Below are positions 8,822 to 17,485 of a DNA stretch of 64,000 bases, one piece after another. How positions within the stretch are numbered: position 1 is the first letter of the stretch; each line of letters opens with the position of its first letter. The stretch comes from CAZTHM01 sp041946825 (GTDB lineage: Bacteria; Acidobacteriota; Terriglobia; UBA7540). Under the pieces are notes generated by a model that ran no database searches, had not been told where the DNA came from, and saw only the letters and a program-made list of their open reading frames with translations. Both the position numbers and the translations under genes were made by a program. The DNA lies in contig JBHGBD010000004.1 of assembly GCA_041946825.1 (NCBI GenBank), positions 134,633 through 198,632 of the forward strand, written 5' to 3'.

Positions 8822-10024
8822 TCAGGCAGGGGGCGTCGCGGTCTTGCGCGGCGGATTGAAGAACGGAAGCGCCACCACGCCGACCGGCACTCGGTGCCGA
8901 GTGGCCTCGACCGTGAGTTCCATCTCGAGCCGCGCGCCGGCCTGGGCGAATCCCGCGCCGACGCTCGCCAGCGCAATCATCTTCTTCAATATCGGCGACC
9001 AAGTCGTTGAGGTCGCCCGCCCCACTTGCTGCCCATGGCAATAGACTGGCACCGCAACGCGCGAAGCGGTGCTCGGCGCCTGCGGGGCGAGGTCGTATTT
9101 CTCATAGATATTCTCCACCTCGGTCCAGTCGATCTCGAGGCCTACGAGGCGACGCGCCGGGCCGCCGGCCCTCTGCTCGGCGATGAGAGCCGAGCGCCCA
9201 ATGAAATTCTCTTTCTCGAAGTGCACAAGACGCCCGAAGTTGAGCTCGAAGGGCGAATAGCACTGTGATGCGATCAGCGCTCTCCTGCTGCTGACGTAAT
9301 CCACTTCAATCAACAACAATCCCGCCTCGATGCGCGCCACGTCCAGCGCCACCATACCCGCGGCCTTCACGTCGAACTCCCTCCCACCTTCGACGATCGC
9401 GTCCCAGACCTTCACTGCGTCATTCCAGGGAATCCAGATTTCGTAGCCAAGATCACCGGTGTAACCTGTGCGCGAAATATCCACGGGCACACCGGCGATA
9501 GAGCCATGGGTCACGCGGAAGTACTTCAGATTCTGAATGTCCGCGTCGGCGATTTTTCTGAGCAGCCGCGCGGAGGTCGGACCTTGAAGCGCAAGCGCTG
9601 CGACCTTTTCCGAAATATCTTCGATGGCGACATCCAACCCCAGCGCGTTTTGCCGGAACCAGCGCAGGCTGGGGTCGGCGGCGGTCCAACGGTACGAATC
9701 CTCATCCAATCGCGTGATGGTGCCGTCATCGATGACTTTTCCTTGCTCATCGCACCAGCAGCAATAAATCACCTGATTGACGGCTACCTTTTCAATGTCT
9801 CGCGCAATGATGCGATTGACGAGTTTTGTCGCATCCTTGCCTTTGACGAGGTATTTGAACAAAGGCGTCACATCAATCAGCGCTGAAGCGTTGCGGATGG
9901 CGTTGTATTCGTGCTCTTGGTGCGTCTCGTAGACGCTGACCGTGTAATAGCCCGACCACTCCCGATAGCTGAGGCTGTGGCAGAGCGCGAAGGTCCTCTC
10001 GTGAACCGCGGTCCCGATTGGCAA
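8822..10024 (-). CDS. GcvT-like folate-binding aminomethyltransferase family protein
   Basis: A 400-residue protein of the glycine-cleavage T-protein/dimethylglycine-oxidase C-terminal family, which passes one-carbon units from a methylamine to tetrahydrofolate. Family features include NASALIDVTPLFKYLVKGKDA at the N terminus, ALQGPTSARLL, the SRTGYTGDLGYEIW signature, and a C-terminal barrel region with AVPVYCHGQQVGRATS. Translation appears to start at a TTG (10024) just after GGGGGGTG; no in-frame ATG fits better. No gcvH, gcvP or riboswitch is nearby, so a role in glycine cleavage is unlikely. It is divergent from two FAD oxidoreductases, suggesting that the pair demethylates an N-methyl compound. 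Substrate unknown. Confidence 0.82.
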   Translation of the reverse strand: MPIGTAVHERTFALCHSLSYREWSGYYTVSVYETHQEHEYNAIRNASALIDVTPLFKYLVKGKDATKLVNRIIARDIEKVAVNQVIYCCWCDEQGKVIDDGTITRLDEDSYRWTAADPSLRWFRQNALGLDVAIEDISEKVAALALQGPTSARLLRKIADADIQNLKYFRVTHGSIAGVPVDISRTGYTGDLGYEIWIPWNDAVKVWDAIVEGGREFDVKAAGMVALDVARIEAGLLLIEVDYVSSRRALIASQCYSPFELNFGRLVHFEKENFIGRSALIAEQRAGGPARRLVGLEIDWTEVENIYEKYDLAPQAPSTASRVAVPVYCHGQQVGRATSTTWSPILKKMIALASVGAGFAQAGARLEMELTVEATRHRVPVGVVALPFFNPPRKTATPPA

Positions 10025-10073
10025 AGTTCACCCCCCAAGTGGACTTGTGCAGACGCCTGCTGGCGGGAGACCG

Positions 10074-10102
10074 ATTATAGGCGCTCCGTTCACCGGTGAC
10101 AA
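10074..10102 (-). promoter_or_regulatory. Promoter of the GcvT-like gene
   Basis: On the minus strand TTGTCA (10102-10097) and a perfect TATAAT (10079-10074) are spaced by 17 bases. The predicted leader is only about 40 nt, too short for a glycine riboswitch. Confidence 0.65.
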
Positions 10103-10120
10103 CATAAGACGCGATACCTG

Positions 10121-10149
10121 CTGACAATTCTCGCCGGCCCCGTTAGAAT
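10121..10149 (+). promoter_or_regulatory. Promoter of the FAD-oxidoreductase pair
   Basis: CTGACA (10121-10126) and TAGAAT (10144-10149) are 17 bases apart. Its position rules out the ATG at 10148 as a start and supports translation from 10205. Confidence 0.5.
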
Positions 10150-10204
10150 GGCGGCTGGTTTCCTGCTCGCGTCTGAAGGCCGCGCGATACAGATAAGACA
10201 ACGC

Positions 10205-11788
10205 ATGAATTCCAAATACGATGCCATCGTCATCGGTGGCGGGCACAACGGTCTGGTCAACGCCGCCTACCTGGCACGCGCTGGGAAGAAGGTGCTGGTC
10301 CTCGAGCGGCGCCACGTCCTGGGCGGCGCGGCGGTCACCGAGGAAATCATTCCCGGCTTTAAGTTTTCCGTCTGCTCCTACGTGGTCTCGTTGCTTCGTC
10401 CCGAGATCATCCGCGAGCTCGATTTGCCCCGGCATGGCCTCGAGATACTTCCTCTCGACGGCACCTTCACCCCCATGCCGAACGGAGATCACCTGTGGCG
10501 CGTGAACGACCACGCCAAGACACGCCGCGAGATCGCGAGGCATTCGCGCCTCGACGCCGAAGCCTACGAAGAATACGGACAGGCGATGGCGAAGATGGCA
10601 AAGTTCGTGAAGCCCATCCTCAGCATGGTGCCGCCCGATCCTACCAAGCTCAGCTACAGCGAACTGAGCAAGCTCCTCTTCCTTGGCCGCCGGTTTCAGT
10701 CGCTGCCCCACGAGGAAAAGTACAACCAGGTCCAGTTGATGACCATGAGCGCCGCCGATTTCCTCGACCAATGGTTCGAGACCGACGTCCTGAAGGCGAC
10801 CATGTCGGCGTCGGGAATCATCGGGACGTTTCTGGGTGTGCGCTCGCCCGGGACCGCCTACGTGCTGCTCCACCATTACATGGGCGAGATCGACGGGGCG
10901 TTCCGCTCCTGGGGATTCGCACGGGGGGGCACTGGAGCGATTTCTAATGCCATCGCCAGCGCGGCGCGTGAAGCGGGCGTGGAGATTCGCACCCAGGCGC
11001 CCATCGCGAAGATCCTGGTCAAAGACGGTCGTGCCATAGGCGTGGCCCTTGTGAATGGCGACGAGTTCTTCGCGGACGTCATCTCCTCCAGCGTTGACCC
11101 GAACCTTACATTCCTGAAGATGATCGATCCGGGTCATCTGCCCGACGACTTTCTAGAGGAAGTGCGACGGTACAAATTCCGCGGCTCATCTGGCAAAGTC
11201 AACCTGGCGCTCGACGCGCTGCCGGATTTCAAATGCCTGCCGGGATCGGGCGCGCACCTGCGCGGCGCGATTTCCATTTCGCCCGCCGTCGAATACATGG
11301 AGCGCGCCTACGACGACGCAAAGTACGGCGACTATTCGCGCCGGCCGTACATTGATATGGTGATCCCCACACTCACCGATCCCTCCGTCGCTCCGCCGGG
11401 TAAACACATCCTGTCCTGCTTCGTGCAGTACGCGCCGTACAAATTGCGCGAGGGCAACTGGGATGAGAAGCGCGAAGCATTCGGCGACAATGTTATCGAT
11501 ACCGTTGCCGAGTACGCGCCGAATCTCAAGAACATCATCATCGGTCGCCAGGTGCTGACGCCACTCGACCTGGAGCGCGAGTTCGGCCTGACTGAAGGGA
11601 ACATCTTCCAGGGGGAGCTGACACTTGAGCAACTGTTCTTCCTGAGGCCCGTGCCCGGCTGGGCCGAATATCGCACGCCCATCAAGAACCTCTACATGTG
11701 CGGCTCGGCTACACATCCCGGCGGAGGAATCATGGGGGCGCCGGGTCGCCTAGGGGCGCTCAAGATCCTGAAGGACGGTGGACGGTAG
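10205..11788 (+). CDS. FAD-dependent oxidoreductase, phytoene-desaturase/PYROXD2-like (copy 1)
   Basis: The ATG at 10205 is used because it lies downstream of the predicted promoter and starts directly before the dinucleotide-binding motif (DAIVIGGGHNGLVNAAYLA, with GGGHNG). The 527-residue product follows the PYROXD2/CrtI-like layout: N-terminal Rossmann motif, VLERRHVLGGAAVTEE, a central substrate domain, and a C-terminal FAD segment LYMCGSATHPGGGIMGAPGR. Members oxidise amines or carotenoid-like substrates using FAD. It shares most of its length with the gene 87 bases downstream and faces a GcvT-like gene, so oxidation of a methylated amine is plausible. The actual substrate cannot be deduced. 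Confidence 0.85.
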   Translation: MNSKYDAIVIGGGHNGLVNAAYLARAGKKVLVLERRHVLGGAAVTEEIIPGFKFSVCSYVVSLLRPEIIRELDLPRHGLEILPLDGTFTPMPNGDHLWRVNDHAKTRREIARHSRLDAEAYEEYGQAMAKMAKFVKPILSMVPPDPTKLSYSELSKLLFLGRRFQSLPHEEKYNQVQLMTMSAADFLDQWFETDVLKATMSASGIIGTFLGVRSPGTAYVLLHHYMGEIDGAFRSWGFARGGTGAISNAIASAAREAGVEIRTQAPIAKILVKDGRAIGVALVNGDEFFADVISSSVDPNLTFLKMIDPGHLPDDFLEEVRRYKFRGSSGKVNLALDALPDFKCLPGSGAHLRGAISISPAVEYMERAYDDAKYGDYSRRPYIDMVIPTLTDPSVAPPGKHILSCFVQYAPYKLREGNWDEKREAFGDNVIDTVAEYAPNLKNIIIGRQVLTPLDLEREFGLTEGNIFQGELTLEQLFFLRPVPGWAEYRTPIKNLYMCGSATHPGGGIMGAPGRLGALKILKDGGR

Positions 11789-11875
11789 ATGACACACGGC
11801 ATACAGCGCGCTCGCGGCCGATATTGGTTCTTCCAACATCCCGTCGAGCGCATGCCGTCGCCCGGTCTTTGATCC

Positions 11876-13471
11876 ATGTCTAGAACACACGACATCGTCA
11901 TCGTCGGCGCCGGGCACAATGGCCTGGTGACGGCGTTCTATCTTGCGCGCGCGGGGCTGAAGCCGCTCGTGCTCGAGCGCCGTCGGGTGGTCGGCGGCGC
12001 GGCGCTCACCGATGAGATTCACCCCGGCTTCAAGTGCCCGACCCTCGCTCACTCCGCCGGGCCAGTCGCGCCGCAGATCGTTCGCGACATGCAACTCGAC
12101 GGCCACGGTCTCGAGGTGATCCAACCGGAAGTCAGGGTCTTCGCTCCCTCGCCCGACGGGCGTGCATTGGTGCTTTACGACGACCTCGCGAAGTCGTCGC
12201 GGGCGATCGCCAAATTCTCTGCGAATGATGCCGAGAAATTCTCGGAATTTGCGCACGTGCTGGGCCGACTGGCCCAAGTGCTTAGCCGAGTCTTGTCGCA
12301 GACTCCACCCTCGATCGACGAGCCGAGCCGGGGCGATCTATGGCACATGGTCAAGGCGGGCAAAGCGCTGCGCGGCTTGGGGAAGAAAGACATGTTCCGC
12401 CTGCTGCGCTGGGGGCCAATGGCGGTCGCCGATCTGGCGGGTGAATGGTTCGATACCGAAATCCTCCGCGCCGCCGTCGCCGTGCGCGGCATTTTCGGCG
12501 CACATCTCGGGCCGTGGTCCGCGGGCTCCAGCGCGTTGTTGCTCCTGCGCGCCGCGGCTGATCCGCATCCAGCAGGCGCCACGTCATTTGTGAAGGGCGG
12601 CATGGGTTCGCTCGCCAACGCACTGGCAGCCGCAGCACGCGAGGCCGGCGCGGAAATCCTTGCCGATGCCGAGGTGGCCGCGATTCGAGTCAAGGATGGC
12701 GCGGCAACCGGCGCGGTCCTCGCAAGTGGCGAAGAGATCGCTGCCAAAATGATCGTCTCGAATGCCGACCCGCGCCGCACGCTGTTGGGACTGGTTGATC
12801 CCGTTCACCTCGACCCGAGCTTCGTGCTGAAGATGCAGCACTATCGCTGTCCGGGGACCGTCGCCAAAGTGAACCTCGCGCTTGCCGGGCTTCCGAATTT
12901 CACCGCAGGCGGGAATGCTCACGAACTCCTTGCGGGGCGCATCCACATCGGACCAGATATCGATTACCTCGAGCGCGCCTTCGATGACGCCAAGTACGGC
13001 GATTTTTCTCGCGCGCCGGTACTCGATATCGCGATTCCTTCCCTCACCGACCCGTCGCTCGCTCCCGCGGGAAAGCACGTGATGTCGGTTTACGCGCAGT
13101 TCGCGCCTCACAAACTGAAGGCATCTGACTGGAACGCCCAGCGTGACGCACTCGGCGATACGGTCATCAAGACCCTGGCGGCGTACACGCCCGACCTTCC
13201 GAACCTTGTACTACATCGCCAAGTCATTACGCCGCTCGACCTCGAAGAAACTTACGGCCTCACTGGCGGCCACATCTTCCACGGCGAACTGGCTCTCGAC
13301 CAGTTCTTCACCATGCGGCCGATTCTCGGCTGGGCGCAATACGCAACGCCCATTCGCGGTCTTTACCTCTGCGGCTCGGGAACTCATCCGGGCAATGGAC
13401 TCACCGGTCTTTCCGGCGCGAATGCCGCACGCCAGATTCTTAAGGACTGGAAGAGGGGAGTATCCGCCTAG
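11876..13471 (+). CDS. FAD-dependent oxidoreductase, phytoene-desaturase/PYROXD2-like (copy 2)
   Basis: A 531-residue paralogue of the preceding gene. It has the same GAGHNG dinucleotide motif near the N terminus, VLERRRVVGGAALTDE, the shared central segment ERAFDDAKYGDFSRAPVLDI, and the C-terminal LYLCGSGTHPGNGLTGLSG. The two copies are clearly homologous but strongly diverged, so they are more likely subunits or enzymes of different specificity than a recent duplication. Same strand, 87 bases apart, with no terminator seen between them, so probably an operon. A heteromeric enzyme is possible; nothing here proves it. Confidence 0.85.
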   Translation: MSRTHDIVIVGAGHNGLVTAFYLARAGLKPLVLERRRVVGGAALTDEIHPGFKCPTLAHSAGPVAPQIVRDMQLDGHGLEVIQPEVRVFAPSPDGRALVLYDDLAKSSRAIAKFSANDAEKFSEFAHVLGRLAQVLSRVLSQTPPSIDEPSRGDLWHMVKAGKALRGLGKKDMFRLLRWGPMAVADLAGEWFDTEILRAAVAVRGIFGAHLGPWSAGSSALLLLRAAADPHPAGATSFVKGGMGSLANALAAAAREAGAEILADAEVAAIRVKDGAATGAVLASGEEIAAKMIVSNADPRRTLLGLVDPVHLDPSFVLKMQHYRCPGTVAKVNLALAGLPNFTAGGNAHELLAGRIHIGPDIDYLERAFDDAKYGDFSRAPVLDIAIPSLTDPSLAPAGKHVMSVYAQFAPHKLKASDWNAQRDALGDTVIKTLAAYTPDLPNLVLHRQVITPLDLEETYGLTGGHIFHGELALDQFFTMRPILGWAQYATPIRGLYLCGSGTHPGNGLTGLSGANAARQILKDWKRGVSA

Positions 13472-13929
13472 CCTTTTGGAGGCCAGGGGCACATGGAAAG
13501 TTGAGCGCGGATGAGAAGGGGGCGAAGTATTCGGCGTGGCCCCCACCCCAGAGGACACCATTCATGTAACTGTGGTATTTTCAATCACATAACCGCATTT
13601 TCAGTTCAATATGCCTGTTTCCCCTAGATACAAATTCAGACTGGATGCCATAAAGCTAAGTATTTTGTTATCATTTGTTTGGCGGCTTCGGTTTTTCATT
13701 TTCCGGTCCAGGGCGAAGGCTGGCTCGGAAAGGCCTTGCTCCCCTTATGTCTAGCCCCTGGCAGGCCCGGCACCTTCCTACCTTCGAGCCGGTTAACAAA
13801 TATATCTAGGCTAATCTAAGACACCCCCCTTGCTAACAGAAAAATGTTCGAGGTGGCCTGGCCGACATTGGCTGGATTCGGTTTGCACGCCGAAATCCTG
13901 GCGAGTAGACTGAGCGCGGAGCCCGCCCC
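13472..13929. other. Intergenic region, AT-rich, without a recognisable gene
   Basis: 458 bases between the second FAD oxidoreductase and a membrane protein. The part from about 13560 to 13720 is much richer in A and T than its surroundings. It contains a 46-base stretch (13663-13708) that aligns without gaps with 38413-38458, including an identical 16-base core CGGCTTCGGTTTTTCA. I see no convincing ORF, RNA gene or terminator. Confidence 0.5.
13663..13708. repeat. 46-base repeat, copy A (partner at 38413-38458)
   Basis: Aligned ungapped with the partner, about three quarters of the positions agree, including an uninterrupted 16-base core CGGCTTCGGTTTTTCA and the flanking TTTTGTT. Both copies lie in AT-rich noncoding DNA on the same strand. 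Function unknown. Confidence 0.45.
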
Positions 13930-14808
13930 ATGGAAGATCCGGCCACTCCAACGCTTAATCGCGCCGAGCGTGCGCATGAACACGGCCTTGCATGGGTTGG
14001 CCGATTCGTCGGCCAGATCCGCCCGCGGGTCTCGCTCGCCTCGGGGAGTCTGTTCGTCCTGCTGACGCTCTTCCTGCCGATTGGCTTTGAAGCTTGCGGG
14101 CCTGCCCGCCGGGGACACGAACTGATGAATGGCAAAGGCGATTGGCCGACTTTGATGGGGCTCGCGTCCTCCGTCGCAGGCCGCGATTTCTATGCGCTCG
14201 TTCTACTCGTAGCTTTTTTCACGCTCATCATGGTAACTGCCTCGGCAGTGCGGCCCGACCTGATCCACAACAGCGCATTGATCCCCCGAATGACGTTATT
14301 GACAGGCGCTATTTCGTTGTTCCTCGTCTGCGACGTCACGTTACTTCTGGCAGCTTTGTCAGGAGACAAGGCGGGCCCGGCAGCCCTGCTGCCCGTTGTG
14401 CTCTCCTGCCTGGCTCCGGGGATTTTCTGGCCGCGGAAGGGATTCGCGGCTTGGATCAGCGTCCTGGTTATCAGCGGCACATCGTTGTTGATTGTCGATC
14501 GGTTGGGATTGCAGATTGCTGAGCCCATCAACTGGATCGTCATCACGCTCGAAACGATTTACGCCCTGATTCCTCTTGGACTGTGGTTCCGATACGGACT
14601 TTCCTCTCGGCCGGAAGTCAGAGCTCGATGGAAAACGGTCCAGCGCGGGCTCGTTGCTCTTTACTTCTTCGCTGTCTTGGGAAATATCTGGTTCCTGGGG
14701 ATCGCCATCAGCGAGGATTTATGGGGTTTTGTTCCGTGCTACCTTGGTATTCATTTGATGTCACTAGGTTACTGGAGGCTCGGCGTCATCCCGTCGCGTC
14801 CGCTTTGA
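13930..14808 (+). CDS. Polytopic membrane protein of unknown function
   Basis: A 292-residue protein with about seven hydrophobic segments after a soluble N terminus of roughly 35 residues (spans near 37-55, 88-108, 120-142, 145-165, 172-190, 197-220 and 245-268). No transport or catalytic signature is recognisable. It is flanked by 458 bases of noncoding DNA upstream and converges with the methyltransferase-like gene downstream (39 bases). It could be an orphan gene of this lineage. Confidence 0.55.
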   Translation: MEDPATPTLNRAERAHEHGLAWVGRFVGQIRPRVSLASGSLFVLLTLFLPIGFEACGPARRGHELMNGKGDWPTLMGLASSVAGRDFYALVLLVAFFTLIMVTASAVRPDLIHNSALIPRMTLLTGAISLFLVCDVTLLLAALSGDKAGPAALLPVVLSCLAPGIFWPRKGFAAWISVLVISGTSLLIVDRLGLQIAEPINWIVITLETIYALIPLGLWFRYGLSSRPEVRARWKTVQRGLVALYFFAVLGNIWFLGIAISEDLWGFVPCYLGIHLMSLGYWRLGVIPSRPL

Positions 14809-14847
14809 AGCCTGCCTAGGCCGATCCTAACACCAGAGATCTCGACG

Positions 14848-15777
14848 TCACGCAGGTAGAGTCTTGGGCAGGCCGTTCTTCAGCGCTTCGATATGCATGG
14901 GCGTGGTGCCGCAGCAGCCGCCCAGCACCTGCGCGCCGAGCGAAGCCCACTGACGCGCCGCGGCAAGGTACTGGTCAGGAGGATATTCGTCGGTGAACAT
15001 CCAGTCGGGGGGATCGAAGCGGCCGACGTGCGCGTACCCGCCCATGGGCTTCCGGTATTCTTTCGAAAGCTCGCCGAGCGCGCGGGTAATGTCAGGTACC
15101 GGCGCGCAGTTGAAAAGGAGGACGTCCGGCTCGATTCCGGCCAGTCCCTTGCAGACGTCCATGGCGGTCTCACCGTTTAACAACCTTCCGTTCCAGTCGC
15201 AAACGAAACCGACCCAGCCCGGAATTTCGATTTCGCGTGCGGCTTCGAGCGCCATGCGCGCTTCCTTCGAACTGTTGAACGTTTCAAAGAGCATCAGGTC
15301 GGCGCCGCCGTCCTTGAACGCCTGAACGATTTCGTGATACTCGCCGCGCATTTCCTCGACGCTGGGCGCGTGGTCGGGCCGGAAACACCAATCGAGCGTG
15401 GTCATGGCGCCGGCGATGCAGACGTCGGAGCGGCCGGTTTGTTCGCGGGCTTCCTCGACACGCTTCACACCCTCGCGGATCAGGAACGGGGCACGCGCTT
15501 CGAGGTCGGGCGCGCCGATGCGACGCATGTGCTCGGGATCGGCGAAATGATTCATGTAGCTGCGCCGCGCGAGCTGAAAGGTGTTCGTCGAGACGACATC
15601 GGCGCCGGCACTGATGTAATCGGCGTGAATCGCTCGGATGGCGTCAGGCTCGCTTTCGACTTTGTGCCCTTCCCAGGTCACACCGCGGCGCAACATCTCG
15701 CTTCCGATGCCGCCGTCGAGGATGACGATCTCGCGGCGGGCCAGCCGGTCTTTCAGCTTTCCATAACGTTCGGTCAT
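14848..15777 (-). CDS. Homocysteine S-methyltransferase-like protein (copy 1)
   Basis: A 309-residue single-domain member of the zinc-dependent homocysteine S-methyltransferase/betaine-homocysteine methyltransferase family. These enzymes use a TIM barrel to move a methyl group to a thiol. The N-terminal motif ILDGGIGSEMLRRGV and the metal-binding Cys residues are present: FNCAP in the middle and the paired Cys of GGCCGTTPMHIEA near the C terminus. Length is normal for the stand-alone form. A paralogue lies upstream on the same strand, 157 bases away. Methyl donor and acceptor cannot be told from sequence; an S-methylmethionine or betaine donor is typical of relatives. Confidence 0.88.
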   Translation of the reverse strand: MTERYGKLKDRLARREIVILDGGIGSEMLRRGVTWEGHKVESEPDAIRAIHADYISAGADVVSTNTFQLARRSYMNHFADPEHMRRIGAPDLEARAPFLIREGVKRVEEAREQTGRSDVCIAGAMTTLDWCFRPDHAPSVEEMRGEYHEIVQAFKDGGADLMLFETFNSSKEARMALEAAREIEIPGWVGFVCDWNGRLLNGETAMDVCKGLAGIEPDVLLFNCAPVPDITRALGELSKEYRKPMGGYAHVGRFDPPDWMFTDEYPPDQYLAAARQWASLGAQVLGGCCGTTPMHIEALKNGLPKTLPA

Positions 15778-15934
15778 GTTTTGGTACCACGTGGGTCGTG
15801 AGTTGTAAGCCTTCAGCTATCAGCCGCCAGCGGCTATTTGTGATTTTTGACTTTTGCCTTTAACTTTTGATTTTCCGTTCCGCTGTTGAGCGGATCTCGC
15901 GCGTCAGCCGACAATCGGCGATCACAGATCGCCG
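15778..15934. repeat. Spacer with decayed simple repeats and a palindromic 'GCGATC' block
   Basis: Between the two methyltransferase-like genes. The first half contains short repeats of the TTTTGACTTTTG type. The second half (about 15888-15940) has inverted GCGATC/GATCGC blocks around AATCGGCGATCACAGATCGCC. Such blocks are common dispersed intergenic repeats in environmental bacterial genomes. No gene is seen. Confidence 0.4.
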
Positions 15935-16870
15935 CTACAGCCCGTCCCGAAGGGCACGAATGTGTTCCGGCGTCGTCCCACAGCATCCTCCGATGACCTG
16001 CGCACCGAGTTTCTGCCATTCGCGCGCGGCATCGAGATAGCGTGCGGGCGGAAAGGCGTCGGTCCCGGTGAACCTCGGATAGAAACCGAATTTCCAGCTC
16101 GGCGGGTCATAGCGCCCGATATGGGCGAACGCGCCTGCGGGCCCCGAGCGATGTTTACGCAGTTCCGCCAGCGCGGCGGTGATGTCCTCGATCGGAGCAC
16201 AATTCACGGCAACGACGTCCGTGCCCAGCGGCTCGATAGCTTTGGCCGCGTCGGCGAGTGGCTCCTTGCTGAGTAAGCGCGCGTTTTCCCTTACCACGAA
16301 GCTCACCCAGACCGGCAAACCCGCGGCGCGGGCGGCCTCACAGGCGATGCGCGCTTCAGCGATGTTATTCATCGATTCGAGAAGGATGAAATCCACTCCC
16401 GCCGATTTCAGCTGCTCAACGACCTCTGCGTGCTCGGCGCGACACTGATCGGCGGACGGTGAAAGGTCGGGGCGGTAAGAATGCTCGAGCGGCGAGATGA
16501 CGCCGGCGATGGCTACCCCGTCGTTCTCGCGGCCCGCCTCGCGTCGCGCTTCGCGCGCCAACTCGACCGCCTGCCGCACCAGCTTGCCCGCTTTGTGCTC
16601 GAGGTCTTTCGGGCCGATGCGACGCATGTGGTCGAGCCCGTGAAAAAGGCTGAGGTACGCGCGCCGGTTGAGCTGGAACGTGTTGGTCTTGATGACGTCG
16701 GCACCCGCGGCGATGTAGTCGGCGTGGACCTGGCGAACCATTTCCGGCCGCCGCTCGATTCCGTGGCAACGCCAGTAAACGCCGCGGCGCAGGATCTCCG
16801 TTCCCACACCGCCGTCGAGAAGCACGGTCTGCCCGCGCGAAAGCCTGTCCCTGATCGTCTGGTAACTCAT
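15935..16870 (-). CDS. Homocysteine S-methyltransferase-like protein (copy 2)
   Basis: A 311-residue paralogue of the gene downstream with the same layout: LLDGGVGTEILRRGVYW at the N terminus, VNCAP in the middle and GGCCGTTPEHIRA at the C terminus, so all three predicted zinc-ligand Cys residues are kept. The stretch NTFQLNRRAYLS matches NTFQLARRSYMN in copy 1. The two genes probably arose by tandem duplication long ago and may now use different methyl donors. Their position beyond the GcvT/FAD group suggests, without proof, a shared role in methyl-group metabolism. Confidence 0.88.
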   Translation of the reverse strand: MSYQTIRDRLSRGQTVLLDGGVGTEILRRGVYWRCHGIERRPEMVRQVHADYIAAGADVIKTNTFQLNRRAYLSLFHGLDHMRRIGPKDLEHKAGKLVRQAVELAREARREAGRENDGVAIAGVISPLEHSYRPDLSPSADQCRAEHAEVVEQLKSAGVDFILLESMNNIAEARIACEAARAAGLPVWVSFVVRENARLLSKEPLADAAKAIEPLGTDVVAVNCAPIEDITAALAELRKHRSGPAGAFAHIGRYDPPSWKFGFYPRFTGTDAFPPARYLDAAREWQKLGAQVIGGCCGTTPEHIRALRDGL

Positions 16871-17011
16871 TAGATTTTTGTCGAATGCCCCGTTTGATGC
16901 CGCGCCATTATACCCCGCGCGTCAAGCCCCCGAATGCGGTGGGAACCTTTGGTCGCCGTTGAACGGTCATCGCTCTTTCCGGCGTTGCGCTATCATGTTG
17001 TGCAAATGGCG

Positions 17012-17425
17012 ATGACACCTGAAGTTCGCGAGTCAACAAGATTCCTGAACGTCGATCTGGATATCTATTCGAAGACCCACCTCAAGCCGCTGGTATCCGC
17101 TCTCGGCAAGGAAGTGTTCGCCCTTCATCAAGGACGTGAAGGCCGTCTCTGGAGCGCGCACCTTGAGCTCTCTGACCAACCCAGGAGCGCCGATGAAGCC
17201 ATTCGACGGTTGTCGGCCTTGATCCGCAGCCTTCCGCCCGAGGCGCGAAGACTTTGGGACGCGGCCAAGATCCGCGACTTCAACGTTGGCGTGCAGGGAG
17301 GTTGGAAGCCCCATGCGCGGACGGTCAAGCTCGCCCCTGGAACAATTCGCATTGCCTCCTCCCTCAAGGCTCGTCTCGTGGTTACAATCTACGCGGCGAG
17401 AGCATTCTCGAACCCAGCCCAATAA
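17012..17425 (+). CDS. Conserved-looking cytoplasmic protein of unknown function
   Basis: The frame is open from 16934, but the ATG at 17012 (or 17006, two codons earlier) begins the part that looks like a folded protein: MTPEVRESTRFLNVDLDIYS. The product is about 137 residues, soluble, with a helix rich in Glu and Arg (SADEAIRRLSALIRSLPPEARRLWDAA) and a beta-rich C terminus. No motif was recognised. It lies 61 bases upstream of thiI on the same strand, which hints at cotranscription. Its reality rests on codon pattern and placement only. Confidence 0.5.
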   Translation: MTPEVRESTRFLNVDLDIYSKTHLKPLVSALGKEVFALHQGREGRLWSAHLELSDQPRSADEAIRRLSALIRSLPPEARRLWDAAKIRDFNVGVQGGWKPHARTVKLAPGTIRIASSLKARLVVTIYAARAFSNPAQ

Positions 17426-17485
17426 CTCCCGGCGCGCCTTGCGGCATTCAATCAAACTCGATAATCTAGGCTGGGTTGTGGACCC

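Noticed and set aside
10025..10073. Glycine riboswitch for the GcvT-like gene
   Set aside because: The predicted 5' leader is only about 40 nt and shows no conserved glycine-aptamer segments.
13663..13708. Chance sharing of the 16-base core between 13.7 and 38.4 kb
   Set aside because: One 16-base match per window is about what chance allows, so the core alone is not evidence; it was kept as a low-interest finding only because the flanks also agree without gaps.
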